Assembly (NCBI GenBank): GCA_913054425.1
Contig: CAJXJG010000025.1
Location: forward strand, 1 to 14,455
Source: an uncultured Fidelibacterota bacterium
GTDB taxonomy: Bacteria > Fidelibacterota > Marinisomatia > Marinisomatales > UBA8229
DNA length: 14,455 nucleotides
Direction of reading: 5' to 3'
Part shown: one piece after another, positions 1 through 7,748 of the stretch
Layout of the letters: every line of letters starts with the position of its first letter
Position numbering within the stretch: position 1 is the stretch's first letter
The notes under the pieces: generated by a model
Database searches by the model: none
What the model saw: only the letters and a program-made list of their open reading frames with translations
What the model was told of the DNA's origin: nothing
Made by a program: the position numbers and the translations under genes

Positions 1-1093
1 TTGCTTCTTCAATAACACCACCGGTGAGTTCTGGCTCCTTCTCCAGGTAATAGAGCCTGAAGATGTTTTCTTGCTGTCCATCAATGTTCGTGATTTGCTC
101 AGATTCATTACTTTGGAGGAACTGTCCGTTACCTGCCTTGAGTTTTTCCTGTACTTCCGGCATGGCAATTATTTTTTTCACGGCGTAAACGTTTTTTTCA
201 GGAATACCGATGTCGGTTCCAAAATTTCGCAGGAGAGCAGAGAAAGGACGATCTTCGAAAAGGCGCTGATCTACAACTGCGCTGTCAGCTTCATTTTCAT
301 CGGTTTCTCCAAACAGTTCGCTCACGGATATAATTTTATCATCGCTTACTGGAGTTTCTGCTTCGATTTCAGAAACCAGGAAATCCTCAGGTACTGTAGT
401 TTCTACAATATCTTCCAGGGCATCGCTTCCTTTCAATATTTTGTCAATGCGTGTGAGAACATCATTTGTTACTTCAGCATCTTTCACCAGAAAGAATTCC
501 AGGAGAGCGGTGCTTTGAAGCAGGGCGCGGGCTCGTTCAGTATCTTGAACTCCCGCCAACTCTACGATAATCCGATGATCACCCTGTTTTTGGATAGTGG
601 GTTCGGACACGCCAAACTGATCTATCCGGTTCCGTAGGATTTCAAGCACCCGGTTTATGGCATCATCCGCTTGTGCTTTTAGGTTGGTAATAATTTCATC
701 AATGCTGGAACCATACTCATGGTAATATCGGGGAAGACGAAGTTTATGATCAGTAACAGCCTGGGTAAGCAGGACGAAGAAATCTGCTCCCGGTTGATCC
801 ATTTTTTCAGTTACATCCTCCAATACCCGGTTTAGCTTTTCATTTCGGTTTACCGCAAGATTGGAGATCAGAGCAGGCAGATCCACTTCCAGAACAATGT
901 ACATGCCTCCCTTTAGGTCCAGGCCCTGTTTAATGGCCTTAGATTCAAGGGCTCCATATTTACCTTCTTCCCGCATGGTTTCTACTTCTGCTTCAGACAG
1001 TGTCAGAAGTTGAACGGTTGGCCAAAGACTATATACTGCCCAGAGGAGAACAAGGCCGATAATTACATAGCGCGGGGTCAGTTTTTTATTCAT
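1..1093 (-). CDS. secD: Protein translocase subunit SecD (N-terminal part, runs off left edge)
   Basis: SecD works with SecF beside SecYEG in the inner membrane and uses the proton gradient to help pull exported proteins across. The reading frame opens at an ATG at 1093 (minus) and stays open to the window edge, giving 364 codons. Visible are a short N-terminal transmembrane helix (about residues 9-24), the family motif GLDLKGG (57-63), and the periplasmic P1 base segment around 147-203, with RNRIDQFGVSEP and then ALLEFFLV. The sequence reaches TGGVIEEA just before the edge, which should lie shortly before the second membrane segment. Between about residues 204 and 350 lies an acidic stretch longer than the equivalent in the SecD proteins I remember. 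The remaining membrane segments, and probably secF, lie to the left outside the window. No Shine-Dalgarno is visible, but a good promoter lies upstream. Identity is secure; the extent of the insertion is a judgement from memory. Confidence 0.93.
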   Translation of the reverse strand, partial: MNKKLTPRYVIIGLVLLWAVYSLWPTVQLLTLSEAEVETMREEGKYGALESKAIKQGLDLKGGMYIVLEVDLPALISNLAVNRNEKLNRVLEDVTEKMDQPGADFFVLLTQAVTDHKLRLPRYYHEYGSSIDEIITNLKAQADDAINRVLEILRNRIDQFGVSEPTIQKQGDHRIIVELAGVQDTERARALLQSTALLEFFLVKDAEVTNDVLTRIDKILKGSDALEDIVETTVPEDFLVSEIEAETPVSDDKIISVSELFGETDENEADSAVVDQRLFEDRPFSALLRNFGTDIGIPEKNVYAVKKIIAMPEVQEKLKAGNGQFLQSNESEQITNIDGQQENIFRLYYLEKEPELTGGVIEEA

Positions 1094-1337
1094 AGATTTG
1101 TTTGATTATCGATGTTTAAAAATCCGGGAAATATACTGCACCTCCGGAGCGTTAGTCAAATTCTATTTCGAACATTTTCTTTGGCAGACCAACCGTGGAT
1201 GATAAGGAAATAATTGTGCAAACTCCATTTATAAGAAAGTGTGATAATCAGTCAGGCTGTAATAATTTCGTATCAGTTTTATTGGAATCCCTAACATATT
1301 ATTTTAGGTTCGATGGTTAATTTAAATAGAAAAATTT
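1094..1337. other. Divergent intergenic spacer between secD and serS
   Basis: This spacer separates two divergently read genes. It holds the secD promoter on the minus strand. For serS no equally good promoter is seen: TGTGATAAT near 1240 resembles an extended -10 box but has no matching -35, and an AT-rich run (about 1290-1335) lies directly before the start codon. The serS start is preceded by an A-rich leader without a Shine-Dalgarno. No T-box-like structure or RNA gene was recognised. Confidence 0.5.
1130..1159 (-). promoter_or_regulatory. Predicted sigma-70-type promoter of secD
   Basis: Read on the minus strand, TTGACT (1159-1154) is followed after 18 bases by TATATT (1135-1130). Both boxes are one base from consensus. 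Transcription would begin near 1122, leaving a leader of roughly 30 bases before the secD ATG at 1093. The call rests on motif and position only. Confidence 0.5.
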
Positions 1338-2606
1338 ATGATACAGCTATCATTTATACGGGAACAGCCCGATAAAGTTAGAAAAGGAGCAAAGGACAAA
1401 GGAGAGGTCATTGATCTTGATTCTCTTCTGAAGCTGGATAATGATTATCGGTCTCTGTTAAATACTCTAAACGAACTCCGCGCAGAACGGAATCGGGTTT
1501 CTGAGAAAATCGGGAAGACTAAGGGAACGGGAAAAGATGCATTAGATTCTATCCAGGCTATGAAAAAAGTATCCCGGAAGATTAAAGATTTGGAGGATAA
1601 GACTGGAATTTTAGCCGAACAATTGCATTCCAGGCTTTTGAGAATTCCGAACCTCCCTCATGATTCTGTTCCAATCGGAAAGAATGTAGAGGACAATATG
1701 GTAATTAGGGAATGGGGTGATGAGCACCGGTTCGATTTTACACCAAAATCCCATTTGGAATTGGGAGCCAGTCTCAACCTGTTTGATTTTGAACGGGGGG
1801 CAAAAATATCAGGCTCCGGTTTTCCTCTTTATATAGGGAAAGGAGCGAAACTTGAAAGAGCGCTGATTAATTTTATGTTGGATATGCACGTGGACCAATT
1901 TGGATTCACGGAGGTATTTCCTCCCTTTGTTGTGCGCAGGGAAGCCATGGTCACAACCGGTCAATTGCCGAAATTTGAAGAAGATATGTACCATACTGAA
2001 GTCGATGACCTGTTCCTGATCCCTACAGCGGAAGTCCCGCTTACCGGAATCCATGGAAATGAAATCCTCGAGGAAGAAGATCTGCCAATTAAGTATGTAG
2101 CATATTCTGCTTGTTTCCGCCGCGAGGCAGGATCGTACGGGAAGGACACCCATGGATTATTGCGCCTTCATCAATTTAATAAGGTAGAATTGGTCAAATA
2201 CGTGACACCGGGATCATCCTATGATGAACTGGAATCTCTTACCGCTCAAGCCGAGTCAGTTCTCCAGGCTTTAGGTTTGCGGTACCGGGTAGTGGAATTA
2301 TGCACCGCGGATTTGAGTTTTGCTTCTGCAAAATGCTTTGATCTGGAAGTATGGGCTCCCGGAGAAAAAAAATGGCTGGAAGTATCTTCCTGCAGTAACT
2401 TTGAGGGTTTTCAAGCACGTCGGGGAAATATTCGGTATCGAAGAGAGGATAACCGGAAAGTGGAATGTGTACATACCTTGAATGGATCCGGCGTGGCAAC
2501 ACCCCGATTGCTGGTGGCTTTGCTGGAGACATACCAAAGGAAAGATGGGAGAGTGGAGATCCCTGAGGTGTTACAGCCGCATTTAGGGATCAAAGAGCTG
2601 GCTTGA
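1338..2606 (+). CDS. serS: Seryl-tRNA synthetase
   Basis: This cytoplasmic enzyme attaches serine to tRNA-Ser (and tRNA-Sec if present) via seryl-adenylate. At 422 residues it has the usual bacterial length. Residues about 28-105 form the charged heptad-rich N-terminal arm, a coiled coil that grips the long variable arm of tRNA-Ser. The class II core follows: the serine-site TAE motif (IPTAEVPL, 228-235), motif 2 with FRREAGSYGKDTHGLLRLHQF (about 260-280), the WLEVSSCSNFEGFQARR block (346-362), and motif 3 NGSGVATPRLLVALLE (382-397) with its invariant Arg at 390. The motif 3 neighbourhood reads ATPRLL where gamma-proteobacterial enzymes have AVGRTL, and resembles the ALPR form I recall from Bacteroidota. 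The ATG at 1338 gives the canonical N-terminus. It is followed 63 bases later by rfaE2 on the same strand. Confidence 0.97.
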   Translation: MIQLSFIREQPDKVRKGAKDKGEVIDLDSLLKLDNDYRSLLNTLNELRAERNRVSEKIGKTKGTGKDALDSIQAMKKVSRKIKDLEDKTGILAEQLHSRLLRIPNLPHDSVPIGKNVEDNMVIREWGDEHRFDFTPKSHLELGASLNLFDFERGAKISGSGFPLYIGKGAKLERALINFMLDMHVDQFGFTEVFPPFVVRREAMVTTGQLPKFEEDMYHTEVDDLFLIPTAEVPLTGIHGNEILEEEDLPIKYVAYSACFRREAGSYGKDTHGLLRLHQFNKVELVKYVTPGSSYDELESLTAQAESVLQALGLRYRVVELCTADLSFASAKCFDLEVWAPGEKKWLEVSSCSNFEGFQARRGNIRYRREDNRKVECVHTLNGSGVATPRLLVALLETYQRKDGRVEIPEVLQPHLGIKELA

Positions 2607-2669
2607 AATATTTGGGTAAATTTTACTGTAAACCCCGTGTATGCAGGGTCTGCCCATTAAAGAATCTGG

Positions 2670-3143
2670 ATGGCTGTCTGGACTAAATCACAAGCGAAGG
2701 AGCAGGTACTTGAATGGAAATCCGCCGGTCATGCGGTTGTTTTTACGAATGGCTGTTTTGATCTACTTCACCGGGGTCATATTGATTATTTGACGAAAGC
2801 AAAGGCTCTTGGAACTAAACTTATCATCGGATTGAACAGTGATGCATCCGTATTTATCCTAAAAGGGGAAGGACGGCCTGTTCAACTCGAAAATGACCGT
2901 GCAGTAATTATTGATGCTTTGCAGGTTGTAGATGGTGTGATTATTTTTTCCGAAGGAACTCCTCTTGAACTTATCAAGGAACTGAAACCGGATATCCTCG
3001 TAAAGGGAGGAGATTATACTGAAAATTCTGTAGTTGGTGCTGATGAAGTTCGAAATAATGGAGGATCTGTAAAAATTCTTCCTTTCAAAAAAGGATGCGG
3101 GACAACACTTTTGATAAAACGAATCCAAGGGGCAGGGAAATAG
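2670..3143 (+). CDS. rfaE2: D-glycero-beta-D-manno-heptose 1-phosphate adenylyltransferase (stand-alone HldE C-terminal domain)
   Basis: This enzyme transfers AMP from ATP to heptose 1-phosphate, giving ADP-heptose, the precursor of the LPS inner core. It is a nucleotidyltransferase-fold protein of 157 residues, the size of the separate RfaE2 type and not the fused kinase-adenylyltransferase HldE. The CTP-transferase signature TNGCFDLLHRGH (26-37) contains the HxGH nucleotide-binding motif. Other family features are LKGEGRPV (64-71), DILVKGGDYTE (109-119) and the C-terminal GCGTTLLIKRIQ (142-153), which match the E. coli HldE C-domain as I remember it. The ATG at 2670 is chosen because the frame has a stop shortly upstream; its Shine-Dalgarno is weak. 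The matching kinase (rfaE1) is not in the window. The gene implies heptose-containing LPS or another heptosylated glycan, consistent with lptD further along. Confidence 0.93.
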   Translation: MAVWTKSQAKEQVLEWKSAGHAVVFTNGCFDLLHRGHIDYLTKAKALGTKLIIGLNSDASVFILKGEGRPVQLENDRAVIIDALQVVDGVIIFSEGTPLELIKELKPDILVKGGDYTENSVVGADEVRNNGGSVKILPFKKGCGTTLLIKRIQGAGK

Positions 3144-3228
3144 AATATTTCCGGAAAAATATTGAGAAGATTTGTTGTCATTTAAACCTCCACAGAACAA
3201 AATAGAAAAAAGTATTTTACTTTGAGAA

Positions 3229-4935
3229 TTGCTTCCTAACTTCACCATCTTTAAAAACCCTAAATATCATTTGAATCAATCACTTACAGGAATTATCGTT
3301 CTTTTTGCGACATTGCTTATTGCCCAGGAGAATGTCCAGTCCGAAGAAAATATTCAGGACAGCCTAAAGTCGGAAACGTCACAGATTATTCCCGGAATTT
3401 CTCTAGTAAACGGGTATCCAAACGGCAATGGAAAAAATTTTGTGGAGACAGGAAACCGTCTTCCCCAATTACTGAGAGATATAAAAGTCTATCTTTCTGA
3501 TGCTGTCATTGCTGACGTTCATAACGATACTTTGGAAGTTATTTACAATTTGGATCGGATTTTTAATCTGTTAACAGAAGCGGACCAATTGGGTGAAATG
3601 ACAGCGGAGGATCAGGAGGAATTTAACCGTTATGAAGCGTCTTTGATTGATGTCTACACACATCGTCTTACGACCCTCCAGGCTTCAGATATTGCTATCA
3701 CTGCTGAACAACTGCGAAGTGAGATCTCTGAAATTACCGAACCTCTGGAAGTGGAAATGGGACTGTCAAAATTCACCGTAATTGATGATAGGGATGGGCA
3801 TATCCCCTTGATTCGAAATAAAAAAGTGGATCAATTAATTAAATTTTTTCAAACAAAGGGGAAAAAACAGTTTAAGATATGGTTATCGCGCTATGGTGAA
3901 TATGAGGTTCTTATAAAAACCATACTGAAAGAACATGAACTCCCGGAAGAGCTCATATTTCTTGCTATGATTGAATCCGGGTTGAATTCAAAAGCATACT
4001 CAAGAGCCAATGCGTCCGGAATGTGGCAATTTATTTATGCCACCGGTAAAAAATATGGACTGGAACGAACCTGGTATGTAGATGAACGGAGAGATTTAGT
4101 AAAATCCACCCATGCTGCCTGCACCTTTTTGAAAGACCTGTATAAAGAATTTGATAACTGGTATTTGGCTTTGTCTGCCTATAATGCCGGATCGGGAAGA
4201 ATTCAACGGGCAATCCGTTTGCATCAGACAACCGATTTCTGGCAATTACATTCCCTTCCAAAAGAGACCCGGAACTATCTCCCTTATTTTCTTTCGGCAG
4301 CTATCATTGGGAGTTCCCCTAAAGAATATGGATTTACTATTCCCAAAGTAGCTTCATTCTCATATGACGAAGTGAAACTAGAAAAAAGTGCTGATCTTGC
4401 AGTCTTGGCACGAGCTGCCGGTATTAAACTGCGATCGCTTCGGAGGTATAATCCGGAATTAAGACAATCAGCTACTCCAAATGAAAACGGGTATGTATTA
4501 AAATTACCCAGTGGAACAAAAGACAAATTTACTGCACAGTATAATGCCCTCCCTGAAAACCAGCGATTTGCTCCCCAGTACACTGTCCATCAAGTAAGGA
4601 AGAATGAAAGCCTATGGACTATTTCAAGAAAATACGGTGTCTCTATTCATGATTTGGCTGCAGTGAATAAGATCAGAAACCGCCATAAAATAAAAATTGG
4701 CAAAAAATTGACTATCCCCATCCGAGGTTCAAAAACTGCTCTTGCTTCCAGACAGTCAACAGGACCCAGTGGTCATATGAAAAAAGTATATATAGTAAAA
4801 AGGGGTGATACACTTGGACATATTGCTGAAAATTACAATACCCGGGCCCGGAATATCAGACGCTGGAATGGATTGGATTATGGTGATTTTATTTATCCCG
4901 GTCAGAAACTGGTTTTATGGATAAAACAGGGATGA
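3229..4935 (+). CDS. MltD-like lytic murein transglycosylase with C-terminal LysM domains
   Basis: Such enzymes cut the MurNAc-GlcNAc bond of peptidoglycan, forming 1,6-anhydro ends, during wall growth and insertion of envelope machines. The 568-residue product starts with a signal-peptide-like segment (basic residues 9-12, hydrophobic 16-33). An alpha-helical region of about 60-215 follows that I cannot assign. The SLT catalytic domain spans about 220-365: the catalytic Glu is 249 in AMIESGLNSKA, followed by ASGMWQF (262-268) and ALSAYNAGSGR (314-324). A degenerate LysM-like stretch lies near 380-428, and clear LysM repeats lie at 451-497 and 520-565. No ATG is available: an in-frame TGA at 3223-3225 leaves TTG at 3229, or TTG at 3271, as the start. 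I keep 3229 because it retains a basic n-region. The 3' end overlaps sppA, so the two are probably cotranscribed. The protein is probably periplasmic or outer-membrane-associated. Confidence 0.9.
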   Translation: MLPNFTIFKNPKYHLNQSLTGIIVLFATLLIAQENVQSEENIQDSLKSETSQIIPGISLVNGYPNGNGKNFVETGNRLPQLLRDIKVYLSDAVIADVHNDTLEVIYNLDRIFNLLTEADQLGEMTAEDQEEFNRYEASLIDVYTHRLTTLQASDIAITAEQLRSEISEITEPLEVEMGLSKFTVIDDRDGHIPLIRNKKVDQLIKFFQTKGKKQFKIWLSRYGEYEVLIKTILKEHELPEELIFLAMIESGLNSKAYSRANASGMWQFIYATGKKYGLERTWYVDERRDLVKSTHAACTFLKDLYKEFDNWYLALSAYNAGSGRIQRAIRLHQTTDFWQLHSLPKETRNYLPYFLSAAIIGSSPKEYGFTIPKVASFSYDEVKLEKSADLAVLARAAGIKLRSLRRYNPELRQSATPNENGYVLKLPSGTKDKFTAQYNALPENQRFAPQYTVHQVRKNESLWTISRKYGVSIHDLAAVNKIRNRHKIKIGKKLTIPIRGSKTALASRQSTGPSGHMKKVYIVKRGDTLGHIAENYNTRARNIRRWNGLDYGDFIYPGQKLVLWIKQG

Positions 4936-5816
4936 AGTTACAAAACCAATCATCAGTAAATCGTTGGGTTTGGATCAGCCTCGGGGTTGTTTTTTTTCTT
5001 TTTATCGTTGCGCAGATCGTTTCTTTTTCGATAGATCGAACTCAGCTTCATTTGGGTGAGAAAGTTGGAATCGTTTCAATTGAAGGGGCGATTTTTTCAT
5101 CGAAAAAAGCTGTGAAAGAATTGGATGAATTTGCGGAGCGAAAGGATATTAAAGCAATCGTGTTGAGGATTAACAGTCCAGGGGGATCTGTAGCTCCGAC
5201 ACAGGAAATTTATGAAAAAGTTAAAACTCTTCGCGGCATAAAGCCTGTCATTGCTTCCGTGGGGGCTGTAGCGGCTTCCGGGGGTTATTATACAGCGCTG
5301 GGATGCGAAAAAATCGTGGCAAACCGAGGATCGGTCATTGGGAGCATTGGTGTTATTTTGGAATATCCTGTGGCGGTAGATCTTTTGAAAAAAATCGGCC
5401 TCCGTTTTGAAACAGTGAAAAGCGGTGAAGTAAAAGACATGGGAAATCCAACCCGGGAAGTTACCAAAAGAGATAGGGAAGTATTCCAATCTGTAATTAA
5501 TGATTTACACCGGCAATTTTTGAATGCGGTCGTTGAGGGAAGATCACTTGATAAGAGCATAGTTGAACCTCTGGCAGACGGGAGTGTTTTTACAGGTGAA
5601 CAAGCTCTTCATTTGGGATTGATTGATATATTGGGTACATTTGAAAATGCCATTGAGATCGCCGCGAATCTCGCGGAGATATCGGGAAAACCAAAAGTTA
5701 TTTACCCGAAAAAAGAACGATCCGGATTGCTGGATTATTTATTAGGTAATGCAAAACAAACAGCCAGCTCCTGGTTCCAGGTAACACCTGCCTATCGCTG
5801 GCAGTGGGAGAAATAA
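4917..5816 (+). CDS. sppA: Signal peptide peptidase SppA (short, 36-kDa type)
   Basis: SppA is a membrane-anchored serine protease that degrades signal peptides left in the inner membrane after cleavage by leader peptidase. The product has 299 residues. One transmembrane helix lies at about 17-38 and a single S49 protease domain follows, making it the short Bacillus-like form and not the tandem E. coli form. The Ser-Lys dyad is visible: Ser121 in AVAASGGYY and Lys173 in KSGEVKDMGNP. The 52-residue spacing equals that of B. subtilis SppA (Ser147/Lys199) as I remember it. INSPGGSV (85-92) and GSIGVI (142-147) are further family motifs. Two starts are possible: ATG 4917, or ATG 4932, which forms a typical ATGA overlap with the stop of the upstream gene and removes five residues. 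Neither has a well-placed Shine-Dalgarno. The HU gene begins three bases after the stop. Confidence 0.93.
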   Translation: MDKTGMKLQNQSSVNRWVWISLGVVFFLFIVAQIVSFSIDRTQLHLGEKVGIVSIEGAIFSSKKAVKELDEFAERKDIKAIVLRINSPGGSVAPTQEIYEKVKTLRGIKPVIASVGAVAASGGYYTALGCEKIVANRGSVIGSIGVILEYPVAVDLLKKIGLRFETVKSGEVKDMGNPTREVTKRDREVFQSVINDLHRQFLNAVVEGRSLDKSIVEPLADGSVFTGEQALHLGLIDILGTFENAIEIAANLAEISGKPKVIYPKKERSGLLDYLLGNAKQTASSWFQVTPAYRWQWEK

Positions 5817-5819
5817 ACT

Positions 5820-6107
5820 ATGACAAAACAGGATATAGTGAATGTCGTATCAGAAGCAACAGGTTTGACAAAAGTAGAGACTGAAACTGTTATGAATGGG
5901 GTCATGACAACAATCATCAATGCGCTAACAGAAAATCAACGGGTAGAACTGAGGGGATTTGGCACATTTGGCGTGAAACATCGTATGCCGAAAAAGGCCA
6001 GGAATCCCGGGACAGGAGAAGCCATCTACCTGCCGGAACGGTTTGTTCCAACCTTTAAACCTGCCAAGCAGATGCGAGCACGTGTAAATGAATCTCTGAA
6101 AAAGTAA
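5820..6107 (+). CDS. HU/IHF-family DNA-binding protein
   Basis: This is a small nucleoid protein that dimerises and bends DNA without strong sequence preference (HU), or at specific sites (IHF). At 95 residues it has the normal family length. Visible are the N-terminal helices (about 1-40), the LRGFGTFGVK turn (44-53), and the beta-arm with RNPGTGEAIYLPERFVPTFKP (61-81), which carries the conserved RNP intercalating-proline motif and the VPxFKPxK block. The C-terminal helix ends in ESLKK. A purine-rich GGGAGAAA lies about 6-13 bases before the ATG. The gene follows sppA by three bases, suggesting one transcript, and precedes the 31-codon ribosomal-protein-like gene. HU versus IHF subunit cannot be settled by reading, so no symbol is given. 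Confidence 0.95.
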   Translation: MTKQDIVNVVSEATGLTKVETETVMNGVMTTIINALTENQRVELRGFGTFGVKHRMPKKARNPGTGEAIYLPERFVPTFKPAKQMRARVNESLKK

Positions 6108-6190
6108 TGCATTATAGAAATATCATTTGCAGGATAGTTGCTACTATACGGACATTCATAATAAGATTAATTAACTGAAATAGAGGTATT

Positions 6191-6286
6191 ATGCCCTGCG
6201 GGAAAAAACGAAAGAAGAGGAAAATAAGTACGCATAAGCGTAAAAAACGTCTTCGTTCTAATCGTCACAAAAAGAAGAAAGTATAA
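6191..6286 (+). CDS. 31-residue basic AURKAIP1/COX24-domain (DUF1713) protein, bS22/mS38-like
   Basis: The product is only 31 residues, about two thirds Lys or Arg, beginning MPCGKKRKKRKISTHKRKKR and ending in a lysine run. The pattern KRKK-IxTHKRKKRLRxNRHKKK matches my memory of the short AURKAIP1/COX24-domain proteins annotated in Bacteroidota. These belong to the same small family as mycobacterial bS22 and the C-terminus of mitochondrial mS38 (AURKAIP1), which sit in the small ribosomal subunit near the decoding region. A good Shine-Dalgarno, AGAGGT, lies at 6182-6187, four bases before the ATG. The gene follows HU by 83 bases and is itself followed by an 8-bp hairpin. Its ribosomal role is inference from the family resemblance. 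That the gene is real is well supported by the ribosome-binding site and composition. It is easily missed by gene callers because of its length. Confidence 0.82.
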   Translation: MPCGKKRKKRKISTHKRKKRLRSNRHKKKKV

Positions 6287-6292
6287 TCAGGA

Positions 6293-6311
6293 ACCACATT
6301 TTTAATGTGGT
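6293..6311 (+). repeat. Perfect 8-bp inverted repeat (hairpin) after the bS22-like gene
   Basis: ACCACATT (6293-6300) and AATGTGGT (6304-6311) are perfect complements around a TTT loop, starting seven bases after the stop codon. No T-run follows, so it is not a classical intrinsic terminator. It could instead protect the 3' end of a processed transcript. The structure is direct observation; the role is unknown. Confidence 0.6.
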
Positions 6312-6342
6312 AAGCAACTGGATACTGTTGAGTGATATTTTT

Positions 6343-6430
6343 CGGTTCTGAATTTTTATTCAGTTCCGGATAATTGGCAACACTATCGAATATTTCAGAT
6401 TAATCCGATTTCAGGTGTGAATTTATCCGG
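6343..6430 (+). promoter_or_regulatory. Candidate structured leader upstream of xseA
   Basis: Two further complementary pairs lie in this spacer. CTGAAT (6348-6353) pairs with ATTCAG (6358-6363) around TTTT, and below a 2x2 T/T mismatch CGG (6343-6345) pairs with CCG (6366-6368). CCGGATAA (6366-6373) is also a perfect 8-bp complement of TTATCCGG (6423-6430). Because bases 6366-6368 belong to both stems, the two folds are partly mutually exclusive, as in attenuator-like leaders. A direct repeat ATTTCAG (6392-6398 and 6408-6414) lies inside the larger loop, and a TTGGCA box (6374-6379) with only a poor -10 follows. No known riboswitch or leader family was recognised. Function is speculative. 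Confidence 0.3.
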
Positions 6431-6460
6431 CGGCAGGATTCAAATCAATAAGAGTTTCCC

Positions 6461-7672
6461 GTGAATAAAGATTACCATATTCTATCAGTCAGTGAACTGA
6501 CATTCCAAATCAAAGAGTTGATGGAAGGATCTTTTCCCTCCGTTTGGATTGAGGGAGAAATGTCAAACTTTATTCACCATCGATCAGGTCATATGTATTT
6601 TACCCTAAAAGATGACCGTTCCGAACTCCGGTCTGTCATGTTTCGGGGGAACAACCGCTTTTTGCGATTCAAGCCGGAAAGCGGGCTGAAGGTTGTGGTT
6701 CAGGGGAAAATATCGGTTTATGAGCAGCGGGGACAGTACCAGCTTATAGTTCAGCAGATGGAGCCAGCGGGGATTGGCACCTTATACCTGGCATACGAAG
6801 CGCTCAAAAAACAACTTTCTGCAGAAGGGTTGTTCGATATGGAGTGGAAGCAGGAAATTCCTCCATTCCCCAAAACAGTTGGAATCGTTACTTCAGGTTC
6901 TGGAGCAGCTATTCAGGATATTATCAAAGTACTTAGCCGGCGGGCGCCCCATGTACAATTGATTTTACGACCAACACTGGTACAGGGGGCGGATGCGGCG
7001 GAGGAAATCGTCCAGGCAATCGGGGAATTCCAATCTTTTCAGAATGTGGATGTACTCATTGTAGGGCGTGGAGGGGGTTCCCTGGAAGACCTGTGGCCGT
7101 TCAATGAAGAAAAGGTAGCCCGAGCAATTCATGCCTGTACAATTCCCATTATTTCTGCTGTGGGGCATGAAACCGATATCTCAATTTCAGATCTGGTTGC
7201 AGATGTTCGGGCGCCAACACCATCTGTAGCTGCAGAACTGGTTTCACCCTCCCGGGAAAATTTAATCGGAAACCTGGACCAAATATTTTTTGATCTAAAC
7301 CGGGCTTTAGGAAAACAGTTGCAGCAGAAATGGCAAAGTCTTGACCACCTGACCGATCGGGCTGTATTTCAACAGCCGGGGCGGAAAGTTGCCGACCGGA
7401 GAGTCCGGCTTGAAACTGCTATACATCAGCTAGTTCAATCAGCCCAGTATAGGGTAAATGTGTCCCGGTCACACCTGCAGGGAGTTCAGGAAATTCTGAC
7501 TGTTCTCAACCCGCAAAACGTTTTGGAACGGGGATATTCAATTGCCATGACTGTTCCGGAGCGGGAAATTATTCGATCTGCACATGCGCTTAACAGAGGT
7601 GATCCATTCCAGGTTCAAACTGCACGGGGAAAATTTTCTGCGGTGAAAACAAATGATATGGATGGATCCTGA
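6461..7672 (+). CDS. xseA: Exodeoxyribonuclease VII large subunit
   Basis: XseA is the catalytic subunit of exonuclease VII, which degrades single-stranded DNA from both ends to short acid-soluble oligonucleotides. It acts in mismatch repair and clearance of damaged DNA. The 403-residue product starts at a GTG with a weak AAGAG upstream. An OB-fold DNA-binding domain occupies about 7-105, with VWIEGEMSNF (28-37) and GHMYFTLKD (43-51). The catalytic domain follows, with GRGGGSLEDLWPFN (202-215), SAVGHETDI (232-240) and RAPTPSVAAEL (250-260). A helical region (about 265-345) should form the coiled coil that recruits XseB copies. The C-terminal part has the LERGYSIAM segment near 354. Length is slightly below the roughly 450 residues of E. 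coli XseA. The gene xseB follows 76 bases later on the same strand. Confidence 0.96.
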   Translation: MNKDYHILSVSELTFQIKELMEGSFPSVWIEGEMSNFIHHRSGHMYFTLKDDRSELRSVMFRGNNRFLRFKPESGLKVVVQGKISVYEQRGQYQLIVQQMEPAGIGTLYLAYEALKKQLSAEGLFDMEWKQEIPPFPKTVGIVTSGSGAAIQDIIKVLSRRAPHVQLILRPTLVQGADAAEEIVQAIGEFQSFQNVDVLIVGRGGGSLEDLWPFNEEKVARAIHACTIPIISAVGHETDISISDLVADVRAPTPSVAAELVSPSRENLIGNLDQIFFDLNRALGKQLQQKWQSLDHLTDRAVFQQPGRKVADRRVRLETAIHQLVQSAQYRVNVSRSHLQGVQEILTVLNPQNVLERGYSIAMTVPEREIIRSAHALNRGDPFQVQTARGKFSAVKTNDMDGS

Positions 7673-7748
7673 TACATTCGATGGATACAGTCCAAATTCC
7701 CCCTGAACTTTTTCCTAATTCCATAATCCTTTATCCTTAATTTCTGTT

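Noticed and set aside
71..637. A 188-codon plus-strand open frame
   Set aside because: It lies antisense to the SecD coding sequence, which has clear family motifs. The translation is Phe/Tyr-rich without recognisable domains, as expected for a shadow frame.
1283..1310. TTGGAA with the AT-rich TATTAT as a serS promoter
   Set aside because: The spacing between the two boxes is far too short, and no other convincing -35/-10 pair was found upstream of serS.
3144..3163. AATATTT-CCGGAA-AAATATT inverted repeat after rfaE2 as a terminator
   Set aside because: The stem is all A-T and no T-run follows. It may be chance in an AT-rich spacer.
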